Both the position numbers and the translations under genes were made by a program. Of a stretch of DNA of 64,000 nt, positions 32,974-40,904 are shown one piece after another. The notes beneath the pieces were generated by a model. It did no database searches, had not been told where the DNA came from, and worked only from the letters and a program-made list of their open reading frames with translations. The stretch comes from Planctomycetota bacterium (GTDB taxonomy: Bacteria; Planctomycetota; PUPC01; DSUN01). Each line of letters opens with the position of its first letter. Position 1 is the stretch's first letter. Location: NCBI GenBank assembly GCA_035384565.1, contig DAOOIT010000020.1, forward strand, positions 1-64,000, written 5' to 3'.

Positions 32974-33240
32974 TCATTGCGTGGCGGGCGCCTGCGCGGG
33001 GCCTTGGAGCCTTCTTCGGACCGCCTCGACCAGGTCGGCGACGGTCTTCACCGAGGCCATGTCGTCGTCCGCCACCTTGATGCCGTAGGCCTCGTCGAGA
33101 GCAAACGAGAGCTCCACCGCGGCAAACGAGTCGAGCCCGAGGTCGTGACGCAGGTCGGCCTCGGGGCGCAGCTTCTCGGGAGCAATGTCCAGGGTCGTGG
33201 TCAGGATGGATGCGATCTTCTCGTGGACCGGGTCGGGCAT
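32974..33240 (-). CDS. acpP: Acyl carrier protein
   Basis: An 88-residue acyl carrier protein with the phosphopantetheine site LGLDSFAAVEL (Ser38). The usual LGLDSL has Phe at the residue after Ser, so it is a slightly divergent paralogue. It carries growing acyl chains as thioesters for the adjacent ketoacyl synthase. It sits 12 bases after fabF and 13 bases before the RluA gene. The C-terminal tail GPAQAPATQ is longer than in housekeeping ACPs. It may be the main fatty-acid ACP or one dedicated to a special lipid; the missing fabD/fabG neighbours leave this open. Confidence 0.85.
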   Translation of the reverse strand: MPDPVHEKIASILTTTLDIAPEKLRPEADLRHDLGLDSFAAVELSFALDEAYGIKVADDDMASVKTVADLVEAVRRRLQGPAQAPATQ

Positions 33241-33252
33241 CCAGGGGGCTCC

Positions 33253-34497
33253 TTACGCTGTGAACTGCGAGAAGAGCAGGCACGCGTTCGTGTTGCCGAA
33301 GCCGAAGGAGTTCGAAAGCACAATCCGCACGCGCTGCTCGCGCGCCTGGTTGGGCACGTAGTCGAGATCGCACTCGGGGTCGGGGTTCTCGAGGTTGGCG
33401 GTCGGGTGGATCACCTGGTCGCGGATCGTGAGGCAGCAGGCCACCGCCTCGATGGCCCCTGCCGCGCCGATGCTGTGGCCGGTGACCGACTTCGTGGCCG
33501 AGATGGCCACGCGGCGCGCATGGTCGCCGAAGACGTCCTTGATCGCCTTCGTCTCCGCCGCGTCGTTGGCCGTGGTGGACGTGCCGTGGGCGTTGATGTA
33601 GTGGACGTCGCTGGGCGCGATGGCGGCGTCGCGGAGCGCCAGCGTCATGGCGGCGGCGGCGTCGTTGCCCGAGGGGTCGGGCATCACCATGTGGTGGGCG
33701 CCCGAGTTGGCGCCGTAGCCGATCACCTCGGCATAGATGCGCGCGCCGCGCCGGCGCGCGTGCTCGAGTTCCTCCAGGATGAGCGAGGCCCCGCCCTCGG
33801 CCAGCACGAACCCGTCGCGCTCGCGGTCGAACGGGCGGCTCGCCTTCTCGGGGGCGTCGTTGCGCTTCGAGAGCACCTTCAGCGCCGCATAGGCGCCGAA
33901 GGTGAAATACGTGAGCGGGGCCTCCGCGCCCCCGGTCACCACCACATCGCACTCGCCATACTGCACCTTCCGCAGCGACTCGCCGATGGCGTGGCTCGAC
34001 GAGGCGCAGGCCGTGGAGATCACGACATTGGGCCCCAGCAGGCCGTTCTGTATCGCGACATGCGAGGCCACGGCGTTGGGGCTGATCCGCGGCACGCACA
34101 GCGGGTTGAGCCGGTGCGCGCCCCTCTCGTAGGCCGCGATCATCTGCTCCTCGTGGAAGATCACGCCGCCCAGCCCCGAGCCGAATACGCACCCGATGCG
34201 GCCGCGGTCCTCGCGGGCCAGTTCCAGGCCGCTGTCGGCGATCGCCATCTGTGTGGCGGCCAGGCCCAGGTGCACGTAGCGGTCCACCCGTCGCGCCACG
34301 ATGGGCGGCATATACGCCAGCGGGTCCAGCCCCGCCACCTGCCCCGCCACTCTGGACTCGTAGAGCGACGCGTCGAATACGCTGATCGCGCGGACGCCGG
34401 ACTGGCCCGCCAGCGTGGCCCGCCAGAACTCGTCGGTGCCGATGCCATTGGGGGCGACCACGCCCAGGCCCGTCACGACCACTCGCCGCTTGCTCAT
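33253..34497 (-). CDS. fabF: 3-oxoacyl-ACP synthase II (FabF)
   Basis: A 414-residue beta-ketoacyl-ACP synthase, the usual FabF length, condensing malonyl-ACP with acyl-ACP. The catalytic triad is visible: Cys164 in VISTACASSSHA, His304 in NAHGTSTTANDA and His341 in KSVTGHSIGAAGA, with the structural Lys336. ATG 34497 begins the family-typical MSKRRVVVTGLGVVAPNGIG; an upstream extension to 34620 has no similarity. First gene of the fabF-acp-rluA unit. It could serve general fatty-acid elongation or a specialised product; context does not decide. Confidence 0.92.
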   Translation of the reverse strand: MSKRRVVVTGLGVVAPNGIGTDEFWRATLAGQSGVRAISVFDASLYESRVAGQVAGLDPLAYMPPIVARRVDRYVHLGLAATQMAIADSGLELAREDRGRIGCVFGSGLGGVIFHEEQMIAAYERGAHRLNPLCVPRISPNAVASHVAIQNGLLGPNVVISTACASSSHAIGESLRKVQYGECDVVVTGGAEAPLTYFTFGAYAALKVLSKRNDAPEKASRPFDRERDGFVLAEGGASLILEELEHARRRGARIYAEVIGYGANSGAHHMVMPDPSGNDAAAAMTLALRDAAIAPSDVHYINAHGTSTTANDAAETKAIKDVFGDHARRVAISATKSVTGHSIGAAGAIEAVACCLTIRDQVIHPTANLENPDPECDLDYVPNQAREQRVRIVLSNSFGFGNTNACLLFSQFTA

Positions 34498-34859
34498 CCT
34501 CGCCTGCTCCCAATATGCAGCCCGCCCCGCGCCGACACGGGCCGCAACCACGTCGGTATGCCTGATCGGGGAACCAATCGCCAGAGGGGCCACATGGCGC
34601 GCCGGCCCTGCTGCGCCCACGACGCGCGCCCTCTACAGGTTATCACAAGCGCCTGCCATTTTCAACGGCTTTTCCGCCCGCCATGCCCTTCGATCGCAGT
34701 TGGCTGCCCAGGCCGGGAGTTGGAGGCTCAGGGGCGACGTCGCGCGGGGGGACTTCGGATGGCGAATCAGCCCTCAGGCCGGGGAGATAGGCTTCCCTGG
34801 CAGGAAGGGCCCAGGACGCGTCGGGCGACGGCCCGTCGTGCAGAGGGCGAGAGGCCGCG
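34498..34859. other. Intergenic region upstream of fabF
   Basis: About 360 bases holding a possible fabF promoter (34637-34665). The rest, between there and the end of the secreted Ala/Pro/Lys-rich gene, shows only short GC-rich inverted repeats (for example GACGGCCCGTC near 34826) and no gene. Confidence 0.5.
34637..34665 (-). promoter_or_regulatory. Possible fabF promoter
   Basis: TTGAAA, 17-base spacer, TAACCT on the minus strand; the -10 is a poor match. The leader would be about 130 bases. Confidence 0.35.
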
Positions 34860-35759
34860 CTACTCCTCCTTCTTGGGCGCCTCATTGCGGAAAGCGTCGC
34901 GCACCGCCTGGCGGAACCCCTCGCGGAACGTAGGGTCGGCCAGGTAGTCGTTGAGCGTGCCCTCCTTGCGCAGCTTCTCGATGAGGGCGTGGAGCTCGGG
35001 CTGGGTCTTCGGGAAGGTGATGGCGGGCAACGCCCCCTTCACGGGAGCCTCGGCCTTGGCGGGCGGCTCGACCGCCTTTGGGGCCGGCGCCGGCCCAACG
35101 GGGGCAACGGCCTTGGGGGCCGGCGCAGCGGGCGCCGCAGGGGCAACCGGCGCAGCAGGCGCCGCGGGGGCCGCCGGCGTCGCCGAGACGATGTCGGGGC
35201 CCTTCGGCTCCTCGGCACCCTTGGGTGGGGCAGGAATGGCGCCCTGGGTGTCCTGGAGGTACTTGTGGCCGTCGGCCTCCTCGGCGGCGAACTTGGTGGG
35301 GAGGCCGGCGTCGGCGTTCTTGACGATGCGCTCGATGGTCTCGCGGGGGATGGTCTTCTCGCCCTGGTGGGTGAGGATAGTGACGGCGGCCTGGCCCGCG
35401 GCCAGGATGGTGCCGCTGATCCGGGTACCGTCGCGGAGCACCACGGCGTCGGTGTCGAGGAGCACGAGGGCGCCTTCGCCGCCTTCGTCCTCCTCGCCTT
35501 CGGCGCCCTTGGCCTTGCCCGGAGCGCCCTTGAGGGCGCCTTTCGGGGCCGTCTTGGGCGTGCCTTTGGGGGCCTGCTTGGGCGCCACAGCGGGCGCGCC
35601 CTTCGGGGCGCCTCCCTTGGCGGCACCGCCCTTGGCGCCCGGGGCATTCGCACCGGGCACTTTGCGGACCGGTGCCTCCTCCTCCTGCGCCCGGACGCTG
35701 AACACGACGAGCGCGATGCCCAGCAGAAGGCCGGCGGCTCCTGCGACGAGTTGTTTCAT
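34860..35759 (-). CDS. Secreted Ala/Pro/Lys-rich low-complexity protein
   Basis: A 299-residue protein of unknown function. ATG 35759 overlaps the pseudouridine-synthase stop as ATGA. A signal peptide (residues 1-24, LVAGAAGLLLGIALVVFSVRA) is followed by a disordered Gly/Ala/Pro/Lys-rich stretch. A small ordered part then appears (ALVLLDTDAVVLRDGTRI, SGTILAAGQAAVTILTHQGE), a beta-rich module of the kind seen in planctomycete and myxobacterial envelope proteins that respond to a KTIPRETIERI segment. A second Pro/Ala-rich linker leads to a charged helical C-terminus. Probably periplasmic or surface-bound. Coupling to an rRNA-modifying enzyme may only reflect a shared transcript. Confidence 0.6.
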   Translation of the reverse strand: MKQLVAGAAGLLLGIALVVFSVRAQEEEAPVRKVPGANAPGAKGGAAKGGAPKGAPAVAPKQAPKGTPKTAPKGALKGAPGKAKGAEGEEDEGGEGALVLLDTDAVVLRDGTRISGTILAAGQAAVTILTHQGEKTIPRETIERIVKNADAGLPTKFAAEEADGHKYLQDTQGAIPAPPKGAEEPKGPDIVSATPAAPAAPAAPVAPAAPAAPAPKAVAPVGPAPAPKAVEPPAKAEAPVKGALPAITFPKTQPELHALIEKLRKEGTLNDYLADPTFREGFRQAVRDAFRNEAPKKEE

Positions 35760-36505
35760 CTGCGTTGGCTCCTGGGCTGCGGGGGATGGGCAGCGGCTTC
35801 GAGCTGGCGGACCTCGGAGGGCCTCAGCTTCCGGCACGCACCTTCCTTGAGCAGGGGGTCGCGGATGGGACCGATGGCTACGCGCTGGAGGTCGGACACC
35901 GGGTGGCCGACCTTGGCTAGCACGCGGCGTATCTGGCGGTTGATGCCCTGGCGGAGTTCGACCTCCAGCTCGGTCGCCTCCTTGCGGCGGCGGCAGACCC
36001 GGACGCGCGAGAGCGACGTGCGGCCCTCCGAGAGGTAGACGCCGCGTTGAACCTTCTCGACGTCCTCGGGGCTCATAGCCCCGCGCACCCACACGCGGTA
36101 GAGCTTGGGCACCTCGTGGCTCGGATGGGTGAGGCGCTGGGTGAGGGCGCCATCGTTGGTCAGCAGGATCAGCCCGCGGCTGTCGGCGTCCAGGCGTCCG
36201 ATGGTGTAGAGGCGGCGATGGTCGCCGCCGGGCACCAGGTCAATGGCGCGGGCGCGTCCTTCACGGCCGTCCGACGTGCAGACCACGCCGCGCGGCTTGT
36301 TGAGCAGGTAGTAGGCCGGCGCCTCCTGCCGCACGCGCACGCCGTCACAGCGGATGTCCGCCTCCGACGGGTCCACCTTGTGCCCCAGGTCGGTCACCGG
36401 CGCGCCATTCACGGTCACGCGGCCCTGCGCGATCAGCTCGTCGCAGGCGCGGCGCGAGCCGAAGCCTGCGTGAGCCAACAGCTTGTTGAGACGTTCAAGG
36501 GACAT
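35756..36505 (-). CDS. rluB: RluB/RsuA-type rRNA pseudouridine synthase
   Basis: A 249-residue RsuA/RluB/RluE-family enzyme. ATG 36505 starts the S4 domain directly (LNKLLAHAGFGSRRACDELI); upstream sequence has no similarity. The catalytic motif is GRLDADSRGLILLTNDG and the conserved RQGINRQIRRVLAKVGHPV follows. It would make a pseudouridine in large- or small-subunit rRNA; the length and motifs resemble RluB. A good promoter lies 29-57 bases upstream. The following secreted protein is translationally coupled. Confidence 0.85.
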   Translation of the reverse strand: MSLERLNKLLAHAGFGSRRACDELIAQGRVTVNGAPVTDLGHKVDPSEADIRCDGVRVRQEAPAYYLLNKPRGVVCTSDGREGRARAIDLVPGGDHRRLYTIGRLDADSRGLILLTNDGALTQRLTHPSHEVPKLYRVWVRGAMSPEDVEKVQRGVYLSEGRTSLSRVRVCRRRKEATELEVELRQGINRQIRRVLAKVGHPVSDLQRVAIGPIRDPLLKEGACRKLRPSEVRQLEAAAHPPQPRSQRR

Positions 36506-36533
36506 GTCCGCGCGCCTCTCTGCTCCGGGGCTG

Positions 36534-36562
36534 ATCTTACAGGATTGCGCCGTGGTTTTCAA
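36534..36562 (-). promoter_or_regulatory. Predicted promoter of the rluB gene
   Basis: TTGAAA, 17-base spacer, TAAGAT on the minus strand. It is back to back with the plus-strand promoter at 36651. Confidence 0.6.
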
Positions 36563-36650
36563 GGCCACTGCGCGAGCCGGCTGGACGCAATGCGGAACGC
36601 TTGCCGGCGTCGGGCCGGTCCCGCGGCACATAAGAGGCGGGGGCCCCGTT

Positions 36651-36679
36651 TGACTCTGCCGGCGTGTGCGAATAGGATG
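36651..36679 (+). promoter_or_regulatory. Predicted promoter of the PHP phosphatase gene
   Basis: TTGACT, 17-base spacer, TAGGAT on the plus strand; leader of about 38 bases to ATG 36724. Confidence 0.55.
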
Positions 36680-36723
36680 GCGCACATCCCCGCTGAAGCC
36701 CCGCGACCGAACAGGGAGACACC

Positions 36724-37539
36724 ATGCCGCATCTGCCCGCCGATATCCATATGCATTCCAAGCTCTGCGGACACGCCGTCGGCGAGATTGACGACTATGT
36801 CGAGCGGGCGATTGAGCTGGCCCTGGAAGCAGTCGGTTTCTCCTTCCACCTTCCAATCACCATTCCAGTGCCGTACAAGGTCAACGTGTCCCGGGAGGAA
36901 CTCGACTTTCTGGCAACCGAGATCGACCGCCTGAGAGCCAAGTACGGGAGGTCCATTCCGATCCTCTTCGGGGGCGAGGCCGACTACCTTCCCGACCGCG
37001 TGGACGAGGCGGCGGAACTGGCCCAGGCCTACCCCTTCGACTTCCTCATCGGCTCGGTGCACTTCATCGGAGACTGGGCCTTCGACCATCCCGCCAGTGT
37101 CGAGCGATTCGCCGACTGGGAGCGCCGCCACCTCTACGAGGCGCACTTCGCCCTCGTGCGCGAGGCCATGGCCACGGGCATCTTCGACATCATGGGCCAC
37201 GTGGACCTCGTCAAGAAGTTCGGCCATCGCCTCGAGGGGGACTGGTCGGACCTCATCCATGAGGTGTGCGACACGGCGCGGCGCCACAACGTCTGCGTGG
37301 AGATCAACACGGCGGGCTTCGACAAGCCGGCCGGCGAGCAGTATGCCTCGGCCGACTTCCTCCGAGCGTGTGCGGAGCTGGGCGTGCCCGTCACCTTCGG
37401 CTCGGACGCCCACGCCCCGCAGGAGGTCGGCCGGCATTTCGCCCGCGCGGTGGCCCTGGCGCGCGCCGCGGGCCACACCCACTACGCCGTGTTCGCCGGG
37501 AGGCAGCGTTCGCTCCGCCCCATCAGCGCAGAAGGCTGA
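36724..37539 (+). CDS. hisK: PHP-domain phosphatase, histidinol-phosphatase (HisK) type
   Basis: A 271-residue PHP-family metal-dependent phosphatase resembling HisK histidinol-phosphatases, which dephosphorylate L-histidinol phosphate in histidine synthesis. Metal motifs are visible: DIHMHS (7-12), a glutamate in FGGEADYLP, SVHFIGDW, MGHVDLVKKFG, and GSDAH (226-230). GGGAGACACC precedes the ATG. No other his genes are nearby, so a general PHP phosphatase role cannot be excluded. The gene's 3' end overlaps the convergent radical-SAM gene by 17 bases. Confidence 0.75.
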   Translation: MPHLPADIHMHSKLCGHAVGEIDDYVERAIELALEAVGFSFHLPITIPVPYKVNVSREELDFLATEIDRLRAKYGRSIPILFGGEADYLPDRVDEAAELAQAYPFDFLIGSVHFIGDWAFDHPASVERFADWERRHLYEAHFALVREAMATGIFDIMGHVDLVKKFGHRLEGDWSDLIHEVCDTARRHNVCVEINTAGFDKPAGEQYASADFLRACAELGVPVTFGSDAHAPQEVGRHFARAVALARAAGHTHYAVFAGRQRSLRPISAEG

Positions 37540-38644
37540 GGCGCAGCGGTTGGGCCGAGACAAGCTCGCCCCGGCCGCACGGCGGGCGTTCGAGGCCCCG
37601 GCAGTTCACGTGGCAGAGCGCCGTGCAGCCCTCCACGGGCGCGAACCTCCCCCCGAGCGTCTTCGCGCAGAATGGCAGCGCATGGCCTTCGCAGTTCGGG
37701 AGTCCGGAGCTATCCGTCTCGGAGGCGGCGTTCTCCTGACACGTCGCATAGGTCATCCCCGCCGCTTCGCATAGCGAGCGCAACTGCCGGTGCAGGGCCA
37801 GGCGCGTGGGCCGACGCAGCAGGTACCCCACCGAGGTCCCCGAGCGGTCGAACACATAGTCTTGTCGCATCGCCATCGCCGCCGCCGGATCGCGCGGAGC
37901 CACCAGGGCGGCGAGGCGGTCGAGAGATGCCTGCCCCTGTCCACGCCCCGGCGCCGCCGCGAGCCGGCCCGTGGAGCAGATCACATGCGTGCAACCCACG
38001 GCTGCGAACCGACGCAGGAGGGCATCGGCCTGGTCCAGCCAGTGCGGCCCGTACAGGGCCTCCCAGGCGTGCGGCAGCAGGGGGTCGAGCCGAACGGCTG
38101 TCTTCACTCCCGCTGCGGAGAGCTGGCGAACGCTCGCCATTCGCTCCGCGAAGGAAGGGGCGTGGGGCGAGAGCAGACCGAGGACCTCGGGCGGGCCCTC
38201 GATGGTCGTCGCGACGACGCAGTTCCTGTGTGACGCGAAGCCTGGCACATCGAGCAGAAACGTGGCATCGCCTTTCGTCACGATGAGGACGCTCACGCCG
38301 CGCGCGACCAGCAGTCGGACGAGGCGCGCCGTCTCACGCCGCACCTCGGCCACGGCCTGGCAAGGGTCGGTGGTGTTCGAGATGGAGACGGGAGGGCAGA
38401 GGCTGATCCGGTCGAGGTCCCGCTCCACCAGCTCGGGCAGGTTCGCGTACACCTCGAGCACGTCTCCGCTTGGCCGTGCGAAGACGGCGTCGCGCGCGTA
38501 GCAGTACACGCATCGGTGGATGCAGTGGCTTGCGCCCGGGGGCGTGACGTTCACAATCCAGCTATGGATGCACTTGCGTTGCGGGCATGCGTAGGGGAAA
38601 TCGTGGAAGGTGGAGGATTTCCTGCGGACGAGCCGGACGTTCAT
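37523..38644 (-). CDS. SPL-like radical-SAM protein with a cysteine-rich tail
   Basis: A 373-residue radical-SAM protein. ATG 38644 has GGAGCGGGA upstream and lies 11 bases after the ahbB-like stop; a longer reading runs into that gene. The cluster motif is CIHRCVYCYAR, as in spore-photoproduct-lyase-like proteins, and SNTTDPCQAVAE plus SVLIVTKGDATFL follow the SPL pattern. The last 75 residues contain about eight Cys (YATCQENAAS, PNCEGHALPFC, GCTALCHVNC, RPPCG), enough for a second metal cluster. Co-transcription with siroheme-decarboxylase subunits suggests a link to tetrapyrrole chemistry, but it lacks the look of AhbC or AhbD. Substrate unknown. Confidence 0.7.
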   Translation of the reverse strand: MNVRLVRRKSSTFHDFPYACPQRKCIHSWIVNVTPPGASHCIHRCVYCYARDAVFARPSGDVLEVYANLPELVERDLDRISLCPPVSISNTTDPCQAVAEVRRETARLVRLLVARGVSVLIVTKGDATFLLDVPGFASHRNCVVATTIEGPPEVLGLLSPHAPSFAERMASVRQLSAAGVKTAVRLDPLLPHAWEALYGPHWLDQADALLRRFAAVGCTHVICSTGRLAAAPGRGQGQASLDRLAALVAPRDPAAAMAMRQDYVFDRSGTSVGYLLRRPTRLALHRQLRSLCEAAGMTYATCQENAASETDSSGLPNCEGHALPFCAKTLGGRFAPVEGCTALCHVNCRGLERPPCGRGELVSAQPLRLSLLR

Positions 38645-38655
38645 TCCCGCTCCGC

Positions 38656-39114
38656 TCAGAGCCTCGTCCACGTTTTCTTGAACTCCCGCGTGCTCAGGAG
38701 CGCCACGTAGTCGTGCTGGCCCGTGCGCTGGCAGAGCTCCTGGATGATCGCTTCGCAATCGCCCTGGCTCTGCCCGTGAATCATGGCGTAGACGTTATAC
38801 GGCCACTCCGGGCTGGCGGCTCGTTCGTAGCAGTGGGTGATGGCGGCCACGCGCACCGCCTCGCGGGCGAACTCCTCCACCTGCTCGGGCGGCACGCGCC
38901 AGACGCACATCACGTTGGCCACGACGCCGGCATTGCGGTGTGCGATCGAGGCGCCCAGACGCCGCACCTCGCCTCGGGCGAGCATGCCCCGCAACCGCTC
39001 CAGCAGCGCCTCGGCGGCGAGGCCCAGCCGCCCCGCCACCTCGGCGTACGGCTCGGCTACGATCGGCAGCCCGTCCTGAAGGGCCGAGATGATCCGGCGG
39101 TCCAGCTCATCCAT
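38656..39114 (-). CDS. ahbB: Siroheme decarboxylase subunit, AhbB-like
   Basis: A 152-residue AsnC/Lrp-like protein of the AhbA/AhbB (NirDLGH) family, which decarboxylates siroheme to 12,18-didecarboxysiroheme in the alternative heme or heme d1 pathway. It begins MDELDRRIISALQDG, with a winged-helix part (AGRLGLAAEALLERLRGM) and GEVRRLGASIAHRNAG. Family-typical THCYERA, a YNVYAMIHG strand and the C-terminal REFKKTW, which distinguish it from true Lrp regulators, are present. GGAGGAGGGG precedes the ATG. It overlaps the AhbA-like gene by eight bases, as expected for a heterodimer. An Lrp-type regulator is the alternative, less likely. Confidence 0.75.
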   Translation of the reverse strand: MDELDRRIISALQDGLPIVAEPYAEVAGRLGLAAEALLERLRGMLARGEVRRLGASIAHRNAGVVANVMCVWRVPPEQVEEFAREAVRVAAITHCYERAASPEWPYNVYAMIHGQSQGDCEAIIQELCQRTGQHDYVALLSTREFKKTWTRL

Positions 39115-39586
39115 CGTTCCCCTCCTCCGGGAAGGTGAACCGGACGCCGATCTTGAACTTCCGCAGCACCGGCAGCACGACCACAGGGAGGCGCGTGGCT
39201 TTCTCCACGGCGCCGATCGCCGCCGCGAGCGCGTCGGGGGAGTCGGCGGTGAGGGTGAACCAGAGGTTGTAGGGACACGTGCCGTGGATCGGCGCCCGCT
39301 CGTAGTTGTGGGTCACGCGCTCGATCTGGGAGACCGTGGCGGCGACCGCCTCCACGCGCCCCTCGGGCACGGTCATGGCCGCCAGCGCGCCGAGGCGGCC
39401 AACCCTGGCGGGGTCCAGCACAGGTCCGATCCGCCGGATCAGTTCGGCCTCGCACAGCGCTGCGACGCGGCGGATCACCTCGTTCTCGGGCAGCCCAAGC
39501 TCCTCGCCAAGGCGGGCGAAAGGGCGTGGCACGAGGGGGAAATCGCCTTGAATGCGGTTCAGAAGCCTGCGATCAGTATCGTCCAC
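39107..39586 (-). CDS. ahbA: Siroheme decarboxylase subunit, AhbA-like
   Basis: A 159-residue partner of the AhbB-like protein. GTG 39586 is preferred: GAGGTGATC lies immediately upstream, and translation starts at the family-typical VDDTDRRLLNRIQGDFPL. An in-frame ATG at 39628 would add 14 residues of no clear similarity. The winged-helix part is FARLGEELGLPENEVIRRV; RRIGPVLDPARVG, ERVTHNYERA, YNLWFTLTA and LRKFKIGVRF match AhbA/NirD-type subunits. The first gene of a three-gene unit, it suggests the organism makes heme or a modified tetrapyrrole from siroheme. Confidence 0.76.
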   Translation of the reverse strand: MDDTDRRLLNRIQGDFPLVPRPFARLGEELGLPENEVIRRVAALCEAELIRRIGPVLDPARVGRLGALAAMTVPEGRVEAVAATVSQIERVTHNYERAPIHGTCPYNLWFTLTADSPDALAAAIGAVEKATRLPVVVLPVLRKFKIGVRFTFPEEGNDG

Positions 39587-39882
39587 GATCACCTCGCACT
39601 TCGCAGCAGGCTGACGCCGCAGCGCCATCGTAGCCCGGCGCCGCGGGCTCTCGCCTCTCACACGGCCACGAGCCCGCCGTCTGCCCCGATGCCCAGAGCT
39701 GGCCGAGTACCGCACCACGGGAGCACGCCGAGCGTACCCGTATTGTACCGACAGCCGGGTTGGCCGCAAGCGCGAGCATGGCTTCCCCTTGCAGGTGAAC
39801 GGGACCCGGTGTATGCTCCCGGTGGAGCGAGGAGCGCGGGCTACCCGCCCGTGCTGGGGCAACCAGGGGCCATTGCCGCCTG

Positions 39883-40779
39883 ATGCGGCGAGGAGGCCTT
39901 GCCATCCGCTTCATCTGCGCATCTCTCCCGCCTCCGACGCGGGTTTCTGCACCCGTTGCATCTCTTGTAACCCTATGCGTCGCCACCCTTTGCGGCGCTC
40001 AGGACGAGCAACTGCGCTTTGCCGTGTATGGCGGCAGCGAAACCGCAGGCCCAGAGGCCAGAGCGGTTGTGGCGCAGATTGCGCGGCTGATGCCCGATCT
40101 GGTTGCACACGCCGGAGGCATGGTCGGCAGCACCCAGATCGCCCGGTGGCGGGACTTCGAGCAACTCACGGCTCCCCTCACAGACTTCTGCCCCTTCTAC
40201 GGTTGCCGCGGCAGAGGCGAGAACAGAGCCTACATTGTCGCTCGGGATGGCTCGCCCGAGCCGCGCCTGCTGGGCGACAACCATTTTTCTTTCGACTTCC
40301 GCGGCGCGCATTTCGTCTTCCTGGATACCGAGGAACGAGTAGACAGAGATGATCCGCAGACGCGCTGGCTCAGTGCCGACCTCGCGTCGGCGGCGGGGAA
40401 GCCTATCTTCGTCTTCACGCATCGAGCCGTCTTCGGCGCCGCCGAGCGGTTCATCCTGGTGGGTGGCGAGCAGTGGTGGCACCCGCTCTTCGTGCGGCAC
40501 AGAGTCCGCATCGTCTTTTCGGGGGCACGCCACCTGTACCACAGGGTGAATGAGGGCGGGGTAGCCTACGTCATCACGGGCGGCGGAGGCGGTCCGCTCG
40601 ACCCCGTGATGGCTCGTCGGCAACTGGCGCCGGGCGACGTGGCTGCCTCGTTCAACCACTGCCTCGAGGTCACGCTCGCCCACGACGAGATCCGATGCAG
40701 GGCCGTGGACCCTGAGGGCCGGACGCGCGACGAGTTCGCTGTCCGCGCCTCTGGGGCTCTTGGCGAAGTGGAGTATTGA
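39883..40779 (+). CDS. Exported metallophosphoesterase-like protein with degraded active site
   Basis: A 298-residue protein with a signal-peptide-like N-terminus (hydrophobic to about residue 39) and the calcineurin-like phosphoesterase layout. The conserved metal motifs are altered one by one: GD becomes GG (50-51), the second GD becomes GG (78-79), GNH(E/D) becomes GCRG (107-110), and GHxH becomes GARH (214-217). His180 in FVFTHRAVF and FVFLDTEE remain, and DDPQTRWLSADLA is family-typical. It is therefore probably a non-catalytic relative or a protein with a different function. ATG 39883 has only a weak ribosome site. A single gene, facing the V-ATPase operon and separated from it by a hairpin. 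Confidence 0.65.
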   Translation: MRRGGLAIRFICASLPPPTRVSAPVASLVTLCVATLCGAQDEQLRFAVYGGSETAGPEARAVVAQIARLMPDLVAHAGGMVGSTQIARWRDFEQLTAPLTDFCPFYGCRGRGENRAYIVARDGSPEPRLLGDNHFSFDFRGAHFVFLDTEERVDRDDPQTRWLSADLASAAGKPIFVFTHRAVFGAAERFILVGGEQWWHPLFVRHRVRIVFSGARHLYHRVNEGGVAYVITGGGGGPLDPVMARRQLAPGDVAASFNHCLEVTLAHDEIRCRAVDPEGRTRDEFAVRASGALGEVEY

Positions 40780-40809
40780 CGGCGTACCTATTCTTGGGGG
40801 AACGCGCAA

Positions 40810-40862
40810 GGTGGCACGGGCTGGCTGACCCCAAACCCACAGACGCGGCCGCCCGTGCCACC
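40810..40862. terminator. Bidirectional hairpin between convergent genes
   Basis: Perfect 12-bp inverted repeat, GGTGGCACGGGC and GCCCGTGCCACC, around a 29-base loop. It lies between the phosphoesterase-like gene (plus) and the V-ATPase D-subunit gene (minus). No T run, so the mechanism is uncertain. Confidence 0.5.
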
Positions 40863-40904
40863 ACCCCCTGGAGAAGCTGGCGGGGTCCGGCAGCCGTATG
40901 CCGG

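Noticed and set aside
38656..39586. The pair of AsnC-like genes as ordinary Lrp transcription regulators
   Set aside because: THxYER, NLWFTL/NVYAMIHG and the C-terminal FKK/FKI motifs with overlapping gene order fit siroheme decarboxylase subunits better, though a regulator is not fully excluded.
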